NCBI GenBank assembly: GCA_937876205.1
Contig: CALEII010000066.1
Location: forward strand, 62,001 to 126,000
Direction of reading: 5' to 3'
Length of the DNA stretch: 64,000 nt
Source of the DNA: an uncultured Clostridia bacterium
GTDB lineage: Bacteria; Bacillota; Clostridia; Oscillospirales; Acutalibacteraceae
Shown here: positions 7,654 to 15,542 of the stretch, piece by piece
Layout of the letters: every line of letters begins with the position of its first letter
Position numbering within the stretch: the first letter of the stretch is position 1
Position numbers and translations under genes: made by a program
Notes under the pieces: generated by a model
Told to the model about the DNA's origin: nothing
What the model saw: the letters and a program-made list of their open reading frames with translations, nothing else
Database searches by the model: none

Positions 7654-8883
7654 ATGAGCAAAAAAGAAAAAAAGGCTGATAAAGGCACAGTTTTGCAGGA
7701 TGATATAAAGCTTGACATTCCCGAAGATGAAATATGGACATATCAGGTTGAAGGTCTTGCAGCGCCTCATATCAATAAGCCTTATAAATACTATAATCTG
7801 AAAAAAGCAATATTTGTAATTGTCATAATAATTGCCGTATCACTTTCAATTTATTTCAGTGTTATGGCTCTTCAGAATGAAACATTTGAATATACTCAGC
7901 TTGATGACGGTTATGAGTTCACACATTTTGCAAATACAGGTTATCTTTATGAGCTTGATATTGACTATGTATCTGATATAGAGTATATTCCCGGCAATAA
8001 TGACCCTGCTACTAATTTCAGAGTTGTTAAGGATGAATCCAAGCCGGTCAAATCTGTAAGACAGTTTACACTCAATTGTGACGGCAAGATTACAACAATC
8101 AGAATCGGCCCTGATGTGGAATTTGTTGATGAAAAGGCATTCTACTCCTGCTGGGCATTGCAGAAAATTGAAGTTGACGAAAACAACCCCAATTACTGTG
8201 ATATCGACGGCGTTCTTTATAATAAGGATAAAACAGAGCTTCTTTGCTATCCTTCTGACCATGATGAATATCTCAGACAGAAATACGGTTATGAGGCAGA
8301 GCTTTATACTGCTGACATCACTCCCGAGTATGAAAGAGATATACAGACATATGTCGTACCATCTACCGTTACAAGACTCGGAGTAATGTGTCTCAATTAT
8401 TCAAATCTGAGAGTTCTGTATCTTCCCGAAGGTCTTGAAAGGGTTGAAACTCTTGCTGTATTCAAGCTTCACGAGCGTAAAGACCAGTGGGGAACAACAC
8501 CCTCACTTCATTCAATCTATACTTATAAAGCTGATGATGTTGAGGATACTCATTTTACATTAAATAAAACACTCGGTGAAGTATATCTTTCACTTCCCGA
8601 AGGACTCGAATTCATCGGCTCTGATGCCTTCAGCTTCAATCAGAATCTTCAGTATATGTTTATTCCCGATAGTGTAAAGGAAATCGGCCACCACGCATTC
8701 TGGGATACCTGCTATAAAGAAGACGGTGAAATCAAAGGCGTATCTGTTATGAATGTTGCTGTCAGTGAAGAACAGTTTGAATCATTGACAGTCGGTGATA
8801 ACTGGATTCCTCAGTATGACTACCTTCTTTTTAAAAAGAATATTGATGTCAGCTATTCTGCCGAGCGTGCAGTAATTAAATAA
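7654..8883 (+). CDS. Membrane-anchored leucine-rich-repeat (BspA-like) protein
   Basis: A 409-residue protein with a charged N-terminal segment (about 50 residues, probably cytoplasmic), one hydrophobic helix at about 51-71 (AIFVIVIIIAVSLSIYF) and a long extracytoplasmic part. That part holds LRR_5-type repeats, for example VEFVDEKAFYSCWALQKIEV with a following DIDGVLYNKDKTELLCYPS turn, LEFIGSDAFSFNQNLQYMFI and VKEIGHHAFWDTC. Such repeats normally bind proteins or glycans at the surface. There is no cleavable signal peptide. AAAGGAGGT precedes the ATG by 7 bases, and the gene is co-transcribed with the permease upstream, so a receptor or accessory role for that permease is a reasonable guess. 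Confidence 0.8.
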   Translation: MSKKEKKADKGTVLQDDIKLDIPEDEIWTYQVEGLAAPHINKPYKYYNLKKAIFVIVIIIAVSLSIYFSVMALQNETFEYTQLDDGYEFTHFANTGYLYELDIDYVSDIEYIPGNNDPATNFRVVKDESKPVKSVRQFTLNCDGKITTIRIGPDVEFVDEKAFYSCWALQKIEVDENNPNYCDIDGVLYNKDKTELLCYPSDHDEYLRQKYGYEAELYTADITPEYERDIQTYVVPSTVTRLGVMCLNYSNLRVLYLPEGLERVETLAVFKLHERKDQWGTTPSLHSIYTYKADDVEDTHFTLNKTLGEVYLSLPEGLEFIGSDAFSFNQNLQYMFIPDSVKEIGHHAFWDTCYKEDGEIKGVSVMNVAVSEEQFESLTVGDNWIPQYDYLLFKKNIDVSYSAERAVIK

Positions 8884-8888
8884 CAACA

Positions 8889-8930
8889 AAAAAAGATGGG
8901 CACGTCATAAGTGTCCATCTTATTATTTTA
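8889..8930. terminator. Bidirectional terminator after the LRR gene and whiA
   Basis: AAGATGGGCAC and GTGTCCATCTT (8893-8921, one G-U pair) flank a short loop, with A runs on the left and T runs on the right. The site lies between convergent genes. Confidence 0.88.
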
Positions 8931-8934
8931 GCTG

Positions 8935-9831
8935 TCAGACAGTCCTTTTTGCTATATCAATAATCTTCTTAAGTCTGTGATTGACTCCCGAACGGGAAAT
9001 CGGTACAGTCAGATTTGCACCAAGCTCAGAAAGTGTCATTTCAGGGTTGTCAAGTCTCAGCAGTGCAATTTCTTTTAATTCCTGCGGCAGTTCATCAAGC
9101 TTGTCAGCATCCATAAGCTGCATAATAGCTTTTATCTGTTCACCTGCAGCCTGACAGGTTTTTCGGATGTTTGCTTTATCGCAGTTGACTTTTCTGTTGA
9201 CCTTGTTGCGTACATCCTTGAATATCTTTTCATTTATCAGTGTCAGCACTGCCTGCTGTGCACCCATAACGGTCAGAATATCTTCAATCTGATAACTGTC
9301 CTTGAAATAAACAAGATTGACGCCGTTTCTGTCTGAATTCTTAGGTGTGACAGGGAAGTCTTCAAAAACCTCAGTCAGGTCACGGCATTTACTCATATAT
9401 GTTACATCGAACTCAAGATGATATTCTTTTTTAGGGTCTGTGATAATGCCGCACGAAAGAAATACTCCTCTTATAAAAGCACCGAAGCAACAGTCCTCAT
9501 TTTCGATATTTGTTGTCAGAAGTCTGAGTGTACGTTCCTTACCCGAGTAGCCAAGCTCATTCAGTATAGCAATTCTGTCATCCTTGTTGTTAACGGAAAC
9601 AGTAATTTTACCCGATTTTGATATAACAACCTCGGGCTGTGTCTGAACAAGAAACTCAATTGACTGTCTGTATCTTTCAGCCACGAAATCGTAGTCTGTC
9701 ATCAGGCTTATTTCGTCAACACCGAAGGCCCTTCCGAAAAAAAGCATTCCGTATGCTTCAGCAAGATTGCAACAGTAATTTGTTTGTTGAATATCACATA
9801 ATTCTTTTTTTACATCTGATGAAAATGACAT
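8935..9831 (-). CDS. whiA: Sporulation/cell-division regulator WhiA
   Basis: A 298-residue protein with the N-terminal LAGLIDADG-like part (begins MSFSSDVKKEL; CCFGAFIRGVFLSCG near residue 115) and a C-terminal helix-turn-helix (LSELGANLTVPISRSGVNHRLKKI). WhiA is a conserved DNA-binding protein of Gram-positive bacteria that affects cell division and chromosome segregation. It follows murB after 2 bases. In many Firmicutes rapZ and yvcK lie directly before whiA; both are absent here. Only a weak GAGAA site precedes the ATG, so translation may be coupled to murB. Confidence 0.95.
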   Translation of the reverse strand: MSFSSDVKKELCDIQQTNYCCNLAEAYGMLFFGRAFGVDEISLMTDYDFVAERYRQSIEFLVQTQPEVVISKSGKITVSVNNKDDRIAILNELGYSGKERTLRLLTTNIENEDCCFGAFIRGVFLSCGIITDPKKEYHLEFDVTYMSKCRDLTEVFEDFPVTPKNSDRNGVNLVYFKDSYQIEDILTVMGAQQAVLTLINEKIFKDVRNKVNRKVNCDKANIRKTCQAAGEQIKAIMQLMDADKLDELPQELKEIALLRLDNPEMTLSELGANLTVPISRSGVNHRLKKIIDIAKRTV

Positions 9832-9833
9832 AG

Positions 9834-10742
9834 TTACGGTATAATTCTCACTTCAGGCTCAAGAGTGATGCCTGTTTCATTTTTTACTGTATTTTTTACA
9901 TACTCTATCAGCTCAAGAATATCTGTTGCCGTAGCAGAGCCCGAGTTGATGACAAAGCCTGCGTGTTTTTCGCTTACTCTTGCTCCGCCTACAGTGTAGC
10001 CTTTAAGCTTGCACTGCTCAATAAGAGCACCTGCAAAATGACCTTCCGGACGCTTGAAGGTGCTGCCTGCACTTGGGTATTCGAGCGGCTGTTTATCTTT
10101 TCGTCTGCCCATAAGATCATCCATTTTTGCTCTGATTTCATCTCTGACGCCTTCACTGAGCATAAATTCTGCAGACAGAATAATGTTTTCGGGGTTTTTT
10201 GAGAAAAAGCTTTCTCTGTAGCCGAGGCAGAGCTCATCTGCAGTTTTTTCAATAATATTGCAGTCCTTGTCAATGTACCTGACTGAGCAAAGTACATCTT
10301 TCATTTCTCCGCCGTATGCTCCCGCATTCATATATACAGCGCCTCCCACTGTGCCGGGTATGCCGTATGCGAACTCAAGCCCTGTAAGGCAATTCTCAAG
10401 AGCAGTAACACAGAGCTTTGAAAGAGGAGTGCCGGCTGAGCAGCTGAGAGTATTGCTCTCAAGCTTTATTTCAGGCTCCATTGCAGTGGTTTTAATTACA
10501 ACACCTCTGATACCTGAGTCACGCACAAGCAGGTTGCTGCCGTTGCCGATTACAATAAACTGAAGATTTGCTTCTTTTACTCTGCATAAAATTTCTGTAA
10601 GTGCTTTTTCATTCTTCGGAAATGCAATAATATCAGCATTGCCGCCGACCTTGAAGGAGGTCTGGCGGCTCATTGGCGAATCTACGAGAATTTCACAATA
10701 TTCTGATTTTAAACTTTCTGCAAAAGCTGATAAATCAATCAT
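9834..10742 (-). CDS. murB: UDP-N-acetylenolpyruvoylglucosamine reductase
   Basis: MurB reduces UDP-GlcNAc-enolpyruvate to UDP-MurNAc with NADPH and FAD, an early step of peptidoglycan synthesis in the cytoplasm. The 302-residue protein shows the FAD-binding region (IGNGSNLLVRD, near 70; GIPGTVGGAVYMNAGAYGGE, near 125), the tyrosine-containing GYRESFFSKN and the catalytic serine in PSAGSTFKRP near 225. The length is normal. It lies between the glucokinase and whiA in a leftward operon that starts with hprK. Confidence 0.97.
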   Translation of the reverse strand: MIDLSAFAESLKSEYCEILVDSPMSRQTSFKVGGNADIIAFPKNEKALTEILCRVKEANLQFIVIGNGSNLLVRDSGIRGVVIKTTAMEPEIKLESNTLSCSAGTPLSKLCVTALENCLTGLEFAYGIPGTVGGAVYMNAGAYGGEMKDVLCSVRYIDKDCNIIEKTADELCLGYRESFFSKNPENIILSAEFMLSEGVRDEIRAKMDDLMGRRKDKQPLEYPSAGSTFKRPEGHFAGALIEQCKLKGYTVGGARVSEKHAGFVINSGSATATDILELIEYVKNTVKNETGITLEPEVRIIP

Positions 10743-10763
10743 AAAAAACTCTTTTCGTTAAAA

Positions 10764-11714
10764 TTATTCTGTAAGAAGAGCTGCACCGATGATACCTGCA
10801 TCGTTGCCGAGCTCTGCACAGCAGATCTTTGTCTGCTTTTCAGCGTGAACACTGTATCTCTGTGAGTAAATCATTTTTCTGACGGGACCGAGGAGGTTTT
10901 CCTTTTCATTACCTACACCACCGCCTACACAAAGAACTTCAGGCTGGAATGTGTTGATGATGTTTGACATACCGCAAGCGAGGTATCCCATATATTTTGT
11001 GACTACCTCTTTTGCTGTGCTGTCGCCTGCTCTCATACCGTCAAATGCTGTTCTGCCGTCAACCTTTCTGATGTCGCCGTCAACAATATCCCACATCTTT
11101 GTGAAAGGATCTTTAATCATAGCATCCTTTGTCTGCTGAATAAGAGCAGTAGCTGATGAATATCTTTCCCAACAGCCTTTTCTGCCGCAGTTACACTGTT
11201 CTCCGTCATAAACAATAACTGTGTGTCCCATTTCGCCTGCTGCATAGTTTGTACCTGTGACAAGCTTACCGTCAACAACGATACCGCTGCCGACACCTGT
11301 GCCGAGAGTGATTGCAACAAAGTCCTTTGCGCCCTTACCTACACCTGCAACAGCTTCGCCGAGTGCGGCACAGTTTGCATCGTTATCAAAATAGATGTTC
11401 TTGCAGCCTGTTCTTTCTTTGAGAAGTGCGTATGCGGGAACATTGTCAAAGCCGAGGTTGTTTGCGAACTCAATAAGTCCTTTAGCCTTATTGACTGAGC
11501 CGGGTGTACCGACGCCGATTGATTCAATATCATCCATTGTAAGGCCTGCTGAATAGAGAGCATCCTTTACTGTTTTTGCAATGTCGTCAAAAATTTCTTC
11601 TGCAGGGCGGGGAGCATTTGTCTTCTCCTTAGCTCTTGCAATGATTTTGTTGTTTTCGTCTACTACAGCTGAAACAATATTTGTTCCGCCGAGGTCAACA
11701 CCGATTCTGTACAT
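10764..11714 (-). CDS. glcK: ROK-family glucokinase
   Basis: Phosphorylates glucose with ATP in the cytoplasm. The 316-residue protein has the phosphate loop GVDLGGTN at its start, VGTPGSV near residue 70, the ROK signature with ExGH (AAGEMGHTVI) and the zinc-binding CNCGRKGCWE cluster near 175. The ATG at 11712-11714 is chosen because AGGAGG lies 8 bases upstream; an in-frame extension of 42 residues would overlap hprK and has no family support. It is inserted between hprK and murB, giving a block that links sugar sensing with wall synthesis. Confidence 0.95.
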   Translation of the reverse strand: MYRIGVDLGGTNIVSAVVDENNKIIARAKEKTNAPRPAEEIFDDIAKTVKDALYSAGLTMDDIESIGVGTPGSVNKAKGLIEFANNLGFDNVPAYALLKERTGCKNIYFDNDANCAALGEAVAGVGKGAKDFVAITLGTGVGSGIVVDGKLVTGTNYAAGEMGHTVIVYDGEQCNCGRKGCWERYSSATALIQQTKDAMIKDPFTKMWDIVDGDIRKVDGRTAFDGMRAGDSTAKEVVTKYMGYLACGMSNIINTFQPEVLCVGGGVGNEKENLLGPVRKMIYSQRYSVHAEKQTKICCAELGNDAGIIGAALLTE

Positions 11715-11733
11715 TTTAATTTCCTCCTGATAA

Positions 11734-12717
11734 TCAGATATATTCAGCGTCGTGGTTGTTATCCCAGACTTCAATTTCCTGTTTGATTGGCTCAAAGCCG
11801 TCCATCCCGAGGCTCTGCATAAGCTCCTGTGCTGCAACATAACCCATTTTCTTCTGTCTGTTTGCGATTGCAGCCGTTTCTATAATAACCGAGAGATTAC
11901 GGCCGGGTGTTACGGGGACAACAGTTGCGGGAACGCTTATACCCATTATATTTATATAGTTTTCCTCAAGTCCCATTCTGTCATACACTTTTGCGGAATC
12001 CCAGGGCTCAAGTCTTATGACCATATCGATTTTTTCTGATAATTTGACAGATTCAAGACCGAAAAGTCTTCTTGCGTTGATGATGCCGACACCACGCACC
12101 TCAATGTAATGTCTGATATTGTCAGGTGCCTGACCGACAACAGTCTTGGAAGATACTTTTCTTATTTCAACGGCATCGTCTGCTATAAGACGGTGACCTC
12201 TTTTTATGAGCTCAACAGCTGTCTCACTTTTACCGACACCGCTGTCACCTACAATAAGTACACCTTCACCAAGCACTTCAACAAGTACACCATGTCTTGT
12301 GATTCTGTCTGCAAGCTCAATGCCAAGGTATGCGATAAGCGTTGCCATATTTGCAGATGTATCGTCAGCTGTTCTGAGAATAGGTACTTCATATTTTTCA
12401 GCCTTGTTCAAAAGACCTTCAACAGGCTCAAGATTTCTTGTTATTATAACTGCAGCAGGGCGTGTTGAAAAGTATCTTTCAAGACATTGCTCACGCTTGC
12501 TGACTGACAGACTGTTCAGAAAGCTGTTTTCCGTAAAACCGAGAAGCTGTATTCTTTCAGGGTCGAAATAATCTTCGTAGCCCGTGAGAATGAGTCCGGG
12601 TCTTGTGATATCCTTTGATGATATATAGATATCTGCCGGTGACTTCGGAGTATACAGAACTTCATAACCGTTGTTATTGATTATCTTTTCAAGAGATACC
12701 GTATATTTGACAGCCAT
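11734..12717 (-). CDS. hprK: HPr kinase/phosphorylase
   Basis: HprK phosphorylates Ser46 of HPr and so controls carbon catabolite repression in Firmicutes. The 327-residue protein has the N-terminal DRTGG-like half and the kinase half with the Walker A motif GDSGVGKSE near residue 155, the catalytic ADDAVEI and the C-terminal HprK signature NLSVIIETAAIANRQ. The ATG is preceded by AAGGAGG. It is the first gene of the leftward run hprK-glcK-murB-whiA. No PTS gene lies in the window. Confidence 0.97.
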   Translation of the reverse strand: MAVKYTVSLEKIINNNGYEVLYTPKSPADIYISSKDITRPGLILTGYEDYFDPERIQLLGFTENSFLNSLSVSKREQCLERYFSTRPAAVIITRNLEPVEGLLNKAEKYEVPILRTADDTSANMATLIAYLGIELADRITRHGVLVEVLGEGVLIVGDSGVGKSETAVELIKRGHRLIADDAVEIRKVSSKTVVGQAPDNIRHYIEVRGVGIINARRLFGLESVKLSEKIDMVIRLEPWDSAKVYDRMGLEENYINIMGISVPATVVPVTPGRNLSVIIETAAIANRQKKMGYVAAQELMQSLGMDGFEPIKQEIEVWDNNHDAEYI

Positions 12718-12785
12718 AAAACTACCTCCTTATATAATCATAATATATTATACTTATTTTTATTATTATTTCAATACTTACTCAG

Positions 12786-12820
12786 TAAAAAAACAGACGG
12801 AAAATTAAAAATCCGTCTGT
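12786..12820 (-). terminator. Terminator of nagB-lipoprotein operon
   Basis: ACAGACGGA and TCCGTCTGT pair (12793-12820); on the minus strand the stem is followed by a run of seven T. Confidence 0.88.
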
Positions 12821-12830
12821 CATTATTATT

Positions 12831-13628
12831 TTATTCAGCTGTGATGAAATCTTCTGATTTCAGATTTCCCTGCGAATCGTAGCTTCTTGATATTGTCATA
12901 TTTCCGTTTTCGTCATATTCAAAAGTGTAATATGAAAGAAGCTCGTTGTTGCCGTCAAAATATTTTTCCTGTGATACCTTACCCTCGTCATTGTAATCAA
13001 AGGTGGTGTATTTTGTAAGCACTGCATCACTTGTGTATGCAGAGTACTTTATGTTCTGAGATTCATCATTGTATTCATACATAAAGTATTCAATAAGCTT
13101 GTCAGCAGAATCATATCTTTCAATTTTTGTCAGCAGATCAGCCTCATTATAGAATGATAGCGAATAGCCGGTGCATTTGTTGTCTGCATCATACATCGTA
13201 GACTTTTTAAGCTTACCGTCTTCATATTCACTCACTGTTTTCTGTTCAACAGAATTCTCATTATTGTATTTGTATGATTCTACAGTGTTGCTCTGACCGT
13301 CGGGAGATATATTTTCTTTCTGAATCAGCTGGTTTGTTTCAGAATAAGTCATCACTGAGTGTGAAACCTTTTCATCATCATCCCATATGAAATTTTCAAC
13401 CAGATTGCCTTTTGAATCATAATAATTTATATTGAGATTTCCGTCACTGTCAGTGTCTGTTTTTGTAATAAGGTTGCCCTGAGAAATCGGTGTTGATTTG
13501 TCGATGGCTGTGAAAACCTTGTCACTGTTGTCAGTTGTCTGTTCTTCAGACGGCTTCTTGTTGCATGCACACAGAAACAGTGTAAGAAAAACAGTAGAAA
13601 AAACAAGCAATGCGATTGTTTTCTGCAA
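12831..13628 (-). CDS. Lipoprotein with YD/MORN-like repeats
   Basis: A secreted lipoprotein of about 265 residues. The signal peptide ends in the lipobox LCAC. The mature part consists of at least eight imperfect repeats of about 20 residues of the type YDSxGNL...xxYxYN (for example YDSKGNLVENF, YDADNKCTGYSLSFYNEAD, YDSADKLIEYF), similar to RHS/YD or YwqK-type repeats that form beta sheets. TTG at 13628 is favoured as start because GAGG lies 8 bases upstream; GTG at 13637 would overlap that site. It follows nagB after 20 bases and ends at a terminator. Function unknown. Confidence 0.75.
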   Translation of the reverse strand: MQKTIALLVFSTVFLTLFLCACNKKPSEEQTTDNSDKVFTAIDKSTPISQGNLITKTDTDSDGNLNINYYDSKGNLVENFIWDDDEKVSHSVMTYSETNQLIQKENISPDGQSNTVESYKYNNENSVEQKTVSEYEDGKLKKSTMYDADNKCTGYSLSFYNEADLLTKIERYDSADKLIEYFMYEYNDESQNIKYSAYTSDAVLTKYTTFDYNDEGKVSQEKYFDGNNELLSYYTFEYDENGNMTISRSYDSQGNLKSEDFITAE

Positions 13629-13648
13629 AAATATCACCTCGTTGAAGA

Positions 13649-14374
13649 TTAAAGAAGGGCGGCGGCAGCCTTGTCAATGAAAATATGTACATTATCGTGC
13701 TTCTGAAGAATTGAAGCAGGGCAGGCAGGTGAAACTTCACCCTTGATCATATCGTGAATTGCCTGTGCCTTAGCGTTACCCTCGGCAATAAGGATGATTT
13801 CCTTTGCGTTGATTATAGACTGAACACCCATTGTGATTGCTTCTCTGGGTACATCATTTTCACTTTCAAAATAAATCTTGTTTGCTTCAATTGTACTGTC
13901 AGTAAGCTTAACCTTGTATGTTCCTTCTGTGAATTTGTCAGAGGGCTCATTAAAGCCTATGTGACCGTTTCTGCCGATACCGAGTACCTGAATGTCAATG
14001 CCGCCTGCATTCTTTATGGATTCATCATATGAAGCACAGTATTCTTCTGCATTTTCGGGATTGCCGTTGGGGACGTGAACATTCTCTTCATTTATGTCAA
14101 TATGGTTGAAAAGGTTTTCGTGCATAAATGTATAGTAGCTGTTCTTGTCTGAAGCAGGAATTGAGCAGTATTCGTCAAGATTGAATGTTTTAACATCCTT
14201 GAAAGAAATTTCACCGTTGATGTATGAAGCGATGAGCTTTTTGTAAGTGGCAACGGGAGAAGCACCTGTTGCGAGACCGAGTATAGCATCAGGCTTGCTT
14301 TTTACCTTGTTGATTATTATTTCTGATGCTGCAGCAGCAATTTCATCTGTGTTGTTAAAAATTCTGATATCCAT
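13649..14374 (-). CDS. nagB: Glucosamine-6-phosphate deaminase
   Basis: Converts glucosamine 6-phosphate into fructose 6-phosphate and ammonia, feeding amino sugars into glycolysis. The 241-residue protein has the family motifs LGLATGASP (near 34), FNLDEYC (near 65) and LGIGRNGHIGFNEPSD (near 130). Length and motifs are normal. It is preceded by its own promoter and is followed by a lipoprotein gene. No nagA is nearby. Confidence 0.96.
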   Translation of the reverse strand: MDIRIFNNTDEIAAAASEIIINKVKSKPDAILGLATGASPVATYKKLIASYINGEISFKDVKTFNLDEYCSIPASDKNSYYTFMHENLFNHIDINEENVHVPNGNPENAEEYCASYDESIKNAGGIDIQVLGIGRNGHIGFNEPSDKFTEGTYKVKLTDSTIEANKIYFESENDVPREAITMGVQSIINAKEIILIAEGNAKAQAIHDMIKGEVSPACPASILQKHDNVHIFIDKAAAALL

Positions 14375-14408
14375 TTTTGTTTCAACTCCAAGTTTATATA
14401 TTTAATTG

Positions 14409-14437
14409 ATATTAACATAAGAATATTTTTTTTTCAA
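14409..14437 (-). promoter_or_regulatory. Promoter of nagB
   Basis: On the minus strand TTGAAA (14432-14437), a 17-base spacer with six A at its start and TAATAT (14409-14414) lie 35 bases before nagB. Confidence 0.7.
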
Positions 14438-14573
14438 CAACTTTTATGTAAATAAAAAAAGAATTTCATTATTTTGTAAGTATTATTTCATTTATTGCTT
14501 TATTAAAGATTGAAGAATTTTGGTGTAAGTCAGTTTTATGACAATAAAAAGGGAAAAATTTACAAAAATACTA

Positions 14574-14602
14574 TTGACAATAATTGCTATAAGTGGTAAT
14601 AT
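14574..14602 (+). promoter_or_regulatory. Sigma-A promoter of spo0A
   Basis: TTGACA (14574-14579), exactly 17 bases, then TAATAT (14597-14602). The untranslated leader would be about 70 bases. Confidence 0.78.
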
Positions 14603-14680
14603 ATGGTAGGATTTGGGAAAGAAATCAAATGTATGGTAAAAAACAAGGGTTAAAAACCGTATACAGAAAGGACAATTAAA

Positions 14681-15451
14681 ATGACGAATCAACCTAAAGT
14701 TCTGCTTGCTCAGGAAAGAAATGAATTTACAGTGACATGTGCAAAAACACTTGAAAAACACGGTATGAATGTGCTGATGACTGTAAAAGACGGCAACAGT
14801 GTTATAACAAATATCGAGAAGTTTCTGCCTGATGTGGTGATTATGGATGCTTTTATGCCTTCACTTGATGCTCTGGGTGTTCTTAAAAAACTGTCTGTGA
14901 TGCAGCTTATAAAACGCCCTCTGATATGTGTGCTGTCAGGCGTGTCAAATTCCGACTTTGAACATCAGATACTCTCTGAAGGTGCCGATTATTACTTCAT
15001 AAGACCCGTTGACGCAGTTGTTGTAGCAGAAAGAGTAATGTTTCTGCTTTCGGTCAGAAGCGAACATAGTAATATTCCGTCAGTTCAGCGTAATGAGACA
15101 GATCTTGAAATTGTTGTCTCTGAGATAATGCATCAGATCGGAGTTCCTGCACATATCAAGGGTTATCAGTATTTAAGAGAAGCAATTATTCTTTCAATCA
15201 ACAACACGGAAATGATGAATTCTGTGACAAAACTGCTTTATCCCACTGTTGCCAAGACATTTTCCACAACGGCTTCAAGAGTTGAGAGAGCTATAAGACA
15301 CGCTATTGAGGTTGCATGGGACAGAGGAGATGTTGATGTGCTCAGCTCATATTTCGGCTACACAATTCAGAACACAAGAGGTAAGCCCACTAACAGTGAG
15401 TTTATTGCAATGATAAGTGACAAGCTCCGTCTGAAAATGAAAATTTCATAA
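14681..15451 (+). CDS. spo0A: Sporulation master regulator Spo0A with altered receiver
   Basis: The 256-residue protein has an N-terminal receiver domain (1-125) and the diagnostic Spo0A DNA-binding domain (about 136-256; GVPAHIKGYQYLREAI, SRVERAIRHAIEVAW, GKPTNSEFIA). The C-terminal half is near-canonical. In the receiver Asp56 is kept (IMDAFMP), but the acidic pair expected in the metal site reads Gln11-Glu12 (VLLAQER) and the conserved lysine reads Arg108 (FIRPVD); the switch Thr is Ser86. Phosphate binding or turnover may therefore differ. It is transcribed alone from a strong promoter, is followed by a terminator, and is 30 kb from spoIVB, which is its usual neighbour in Bacillus. Confidence 0.95.
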   Translation: MTNQPKVLLAQERNEFTVTCAKTLEKHGMNVLMTVKDGNSVITNIEKFLPDVVIMDAFMPSLDALGVLKKLSVMQLIKRPLICVLSGVSNSDFEHQILSEGADYYFIRPVDAVVVAERVMFLLSVRSEHSNIPSVQRNETDLEIVVSEIMHQIGVPAHIKGYQYLREAIILSINNTEMMNSVTKLLYPTVAKTFSTTASRVERAIRHAIEVAWDRGDVDVLSSYFGYTIQNTRGKPTNSEFIAMISDKLRLKMKIS

Positions 15452-15456
15452 CAGAA

Positions 15457-15490
15457 AAAAGACAGAAGAATCAAAACTTCTGTCTTTTTT
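15457..15490 (+). terminator. Terminator of spo0A
   Basis: AAAGACAGAAG and CTTCTGTCTTT form the stem around an 8-base loop, followed by a T run. Confidence 0.88.
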
Positions 15491-15491
15491 G

Positions 15492-15520
15492 TTGCAATGC
15501 TTTGAGAAATGTATTAAAAT
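15492..15520 (+). promoter_or_regulatory. Promoter of the GH127 gene
   Basis: TTGCAA (15492-15497), a 17-base spacer and TAAAAT (15515-15520). The transcript leader would be only about 15 bases. Confidence 0.6.
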
Positions 15521-15524
15521 GGTT

Positions 15525-15542
15525 TACGGAGGTGTTTCCGTA
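15525..15542 (+). promoter_or_regulatory. Small hairpin over the GH127 ribosome binding site
   Basis: TACGGA (15525-15530) pairs with TCCGTA (15537-15542) around GGTGTT. The Shine-Dalgarno GGAGG and the first base of the ATG are inside the structure. Confidence 0.4.

Larger units (their letters stand above)
14375..14680. other. 306-base AT-rich gap with two divergent promoters
   Basis: The gap between nagB and spo0A is strongly AT-rich and holds one good promoter for each flanking gene. I see no open frame with coding character, no RNA gene and no riboswitch. I looked for the Spo0A-box core TGTCGAA in front of spo0A and did not find a clear copy. Confidence 0.7.

Noticed and set aside
12206..12571. 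Open frame antisense to hprK (121 codons)
   Set aside because: Ser/Thr-rich shadow of the well-conserved hprK kinase domain; no start signal.
14375..14680. Riboswitch or small RNA in the nagB-spo0A gap
   Set aside because: No conserved aptamer pattern or stable long stem; the two promoters explain the gap.
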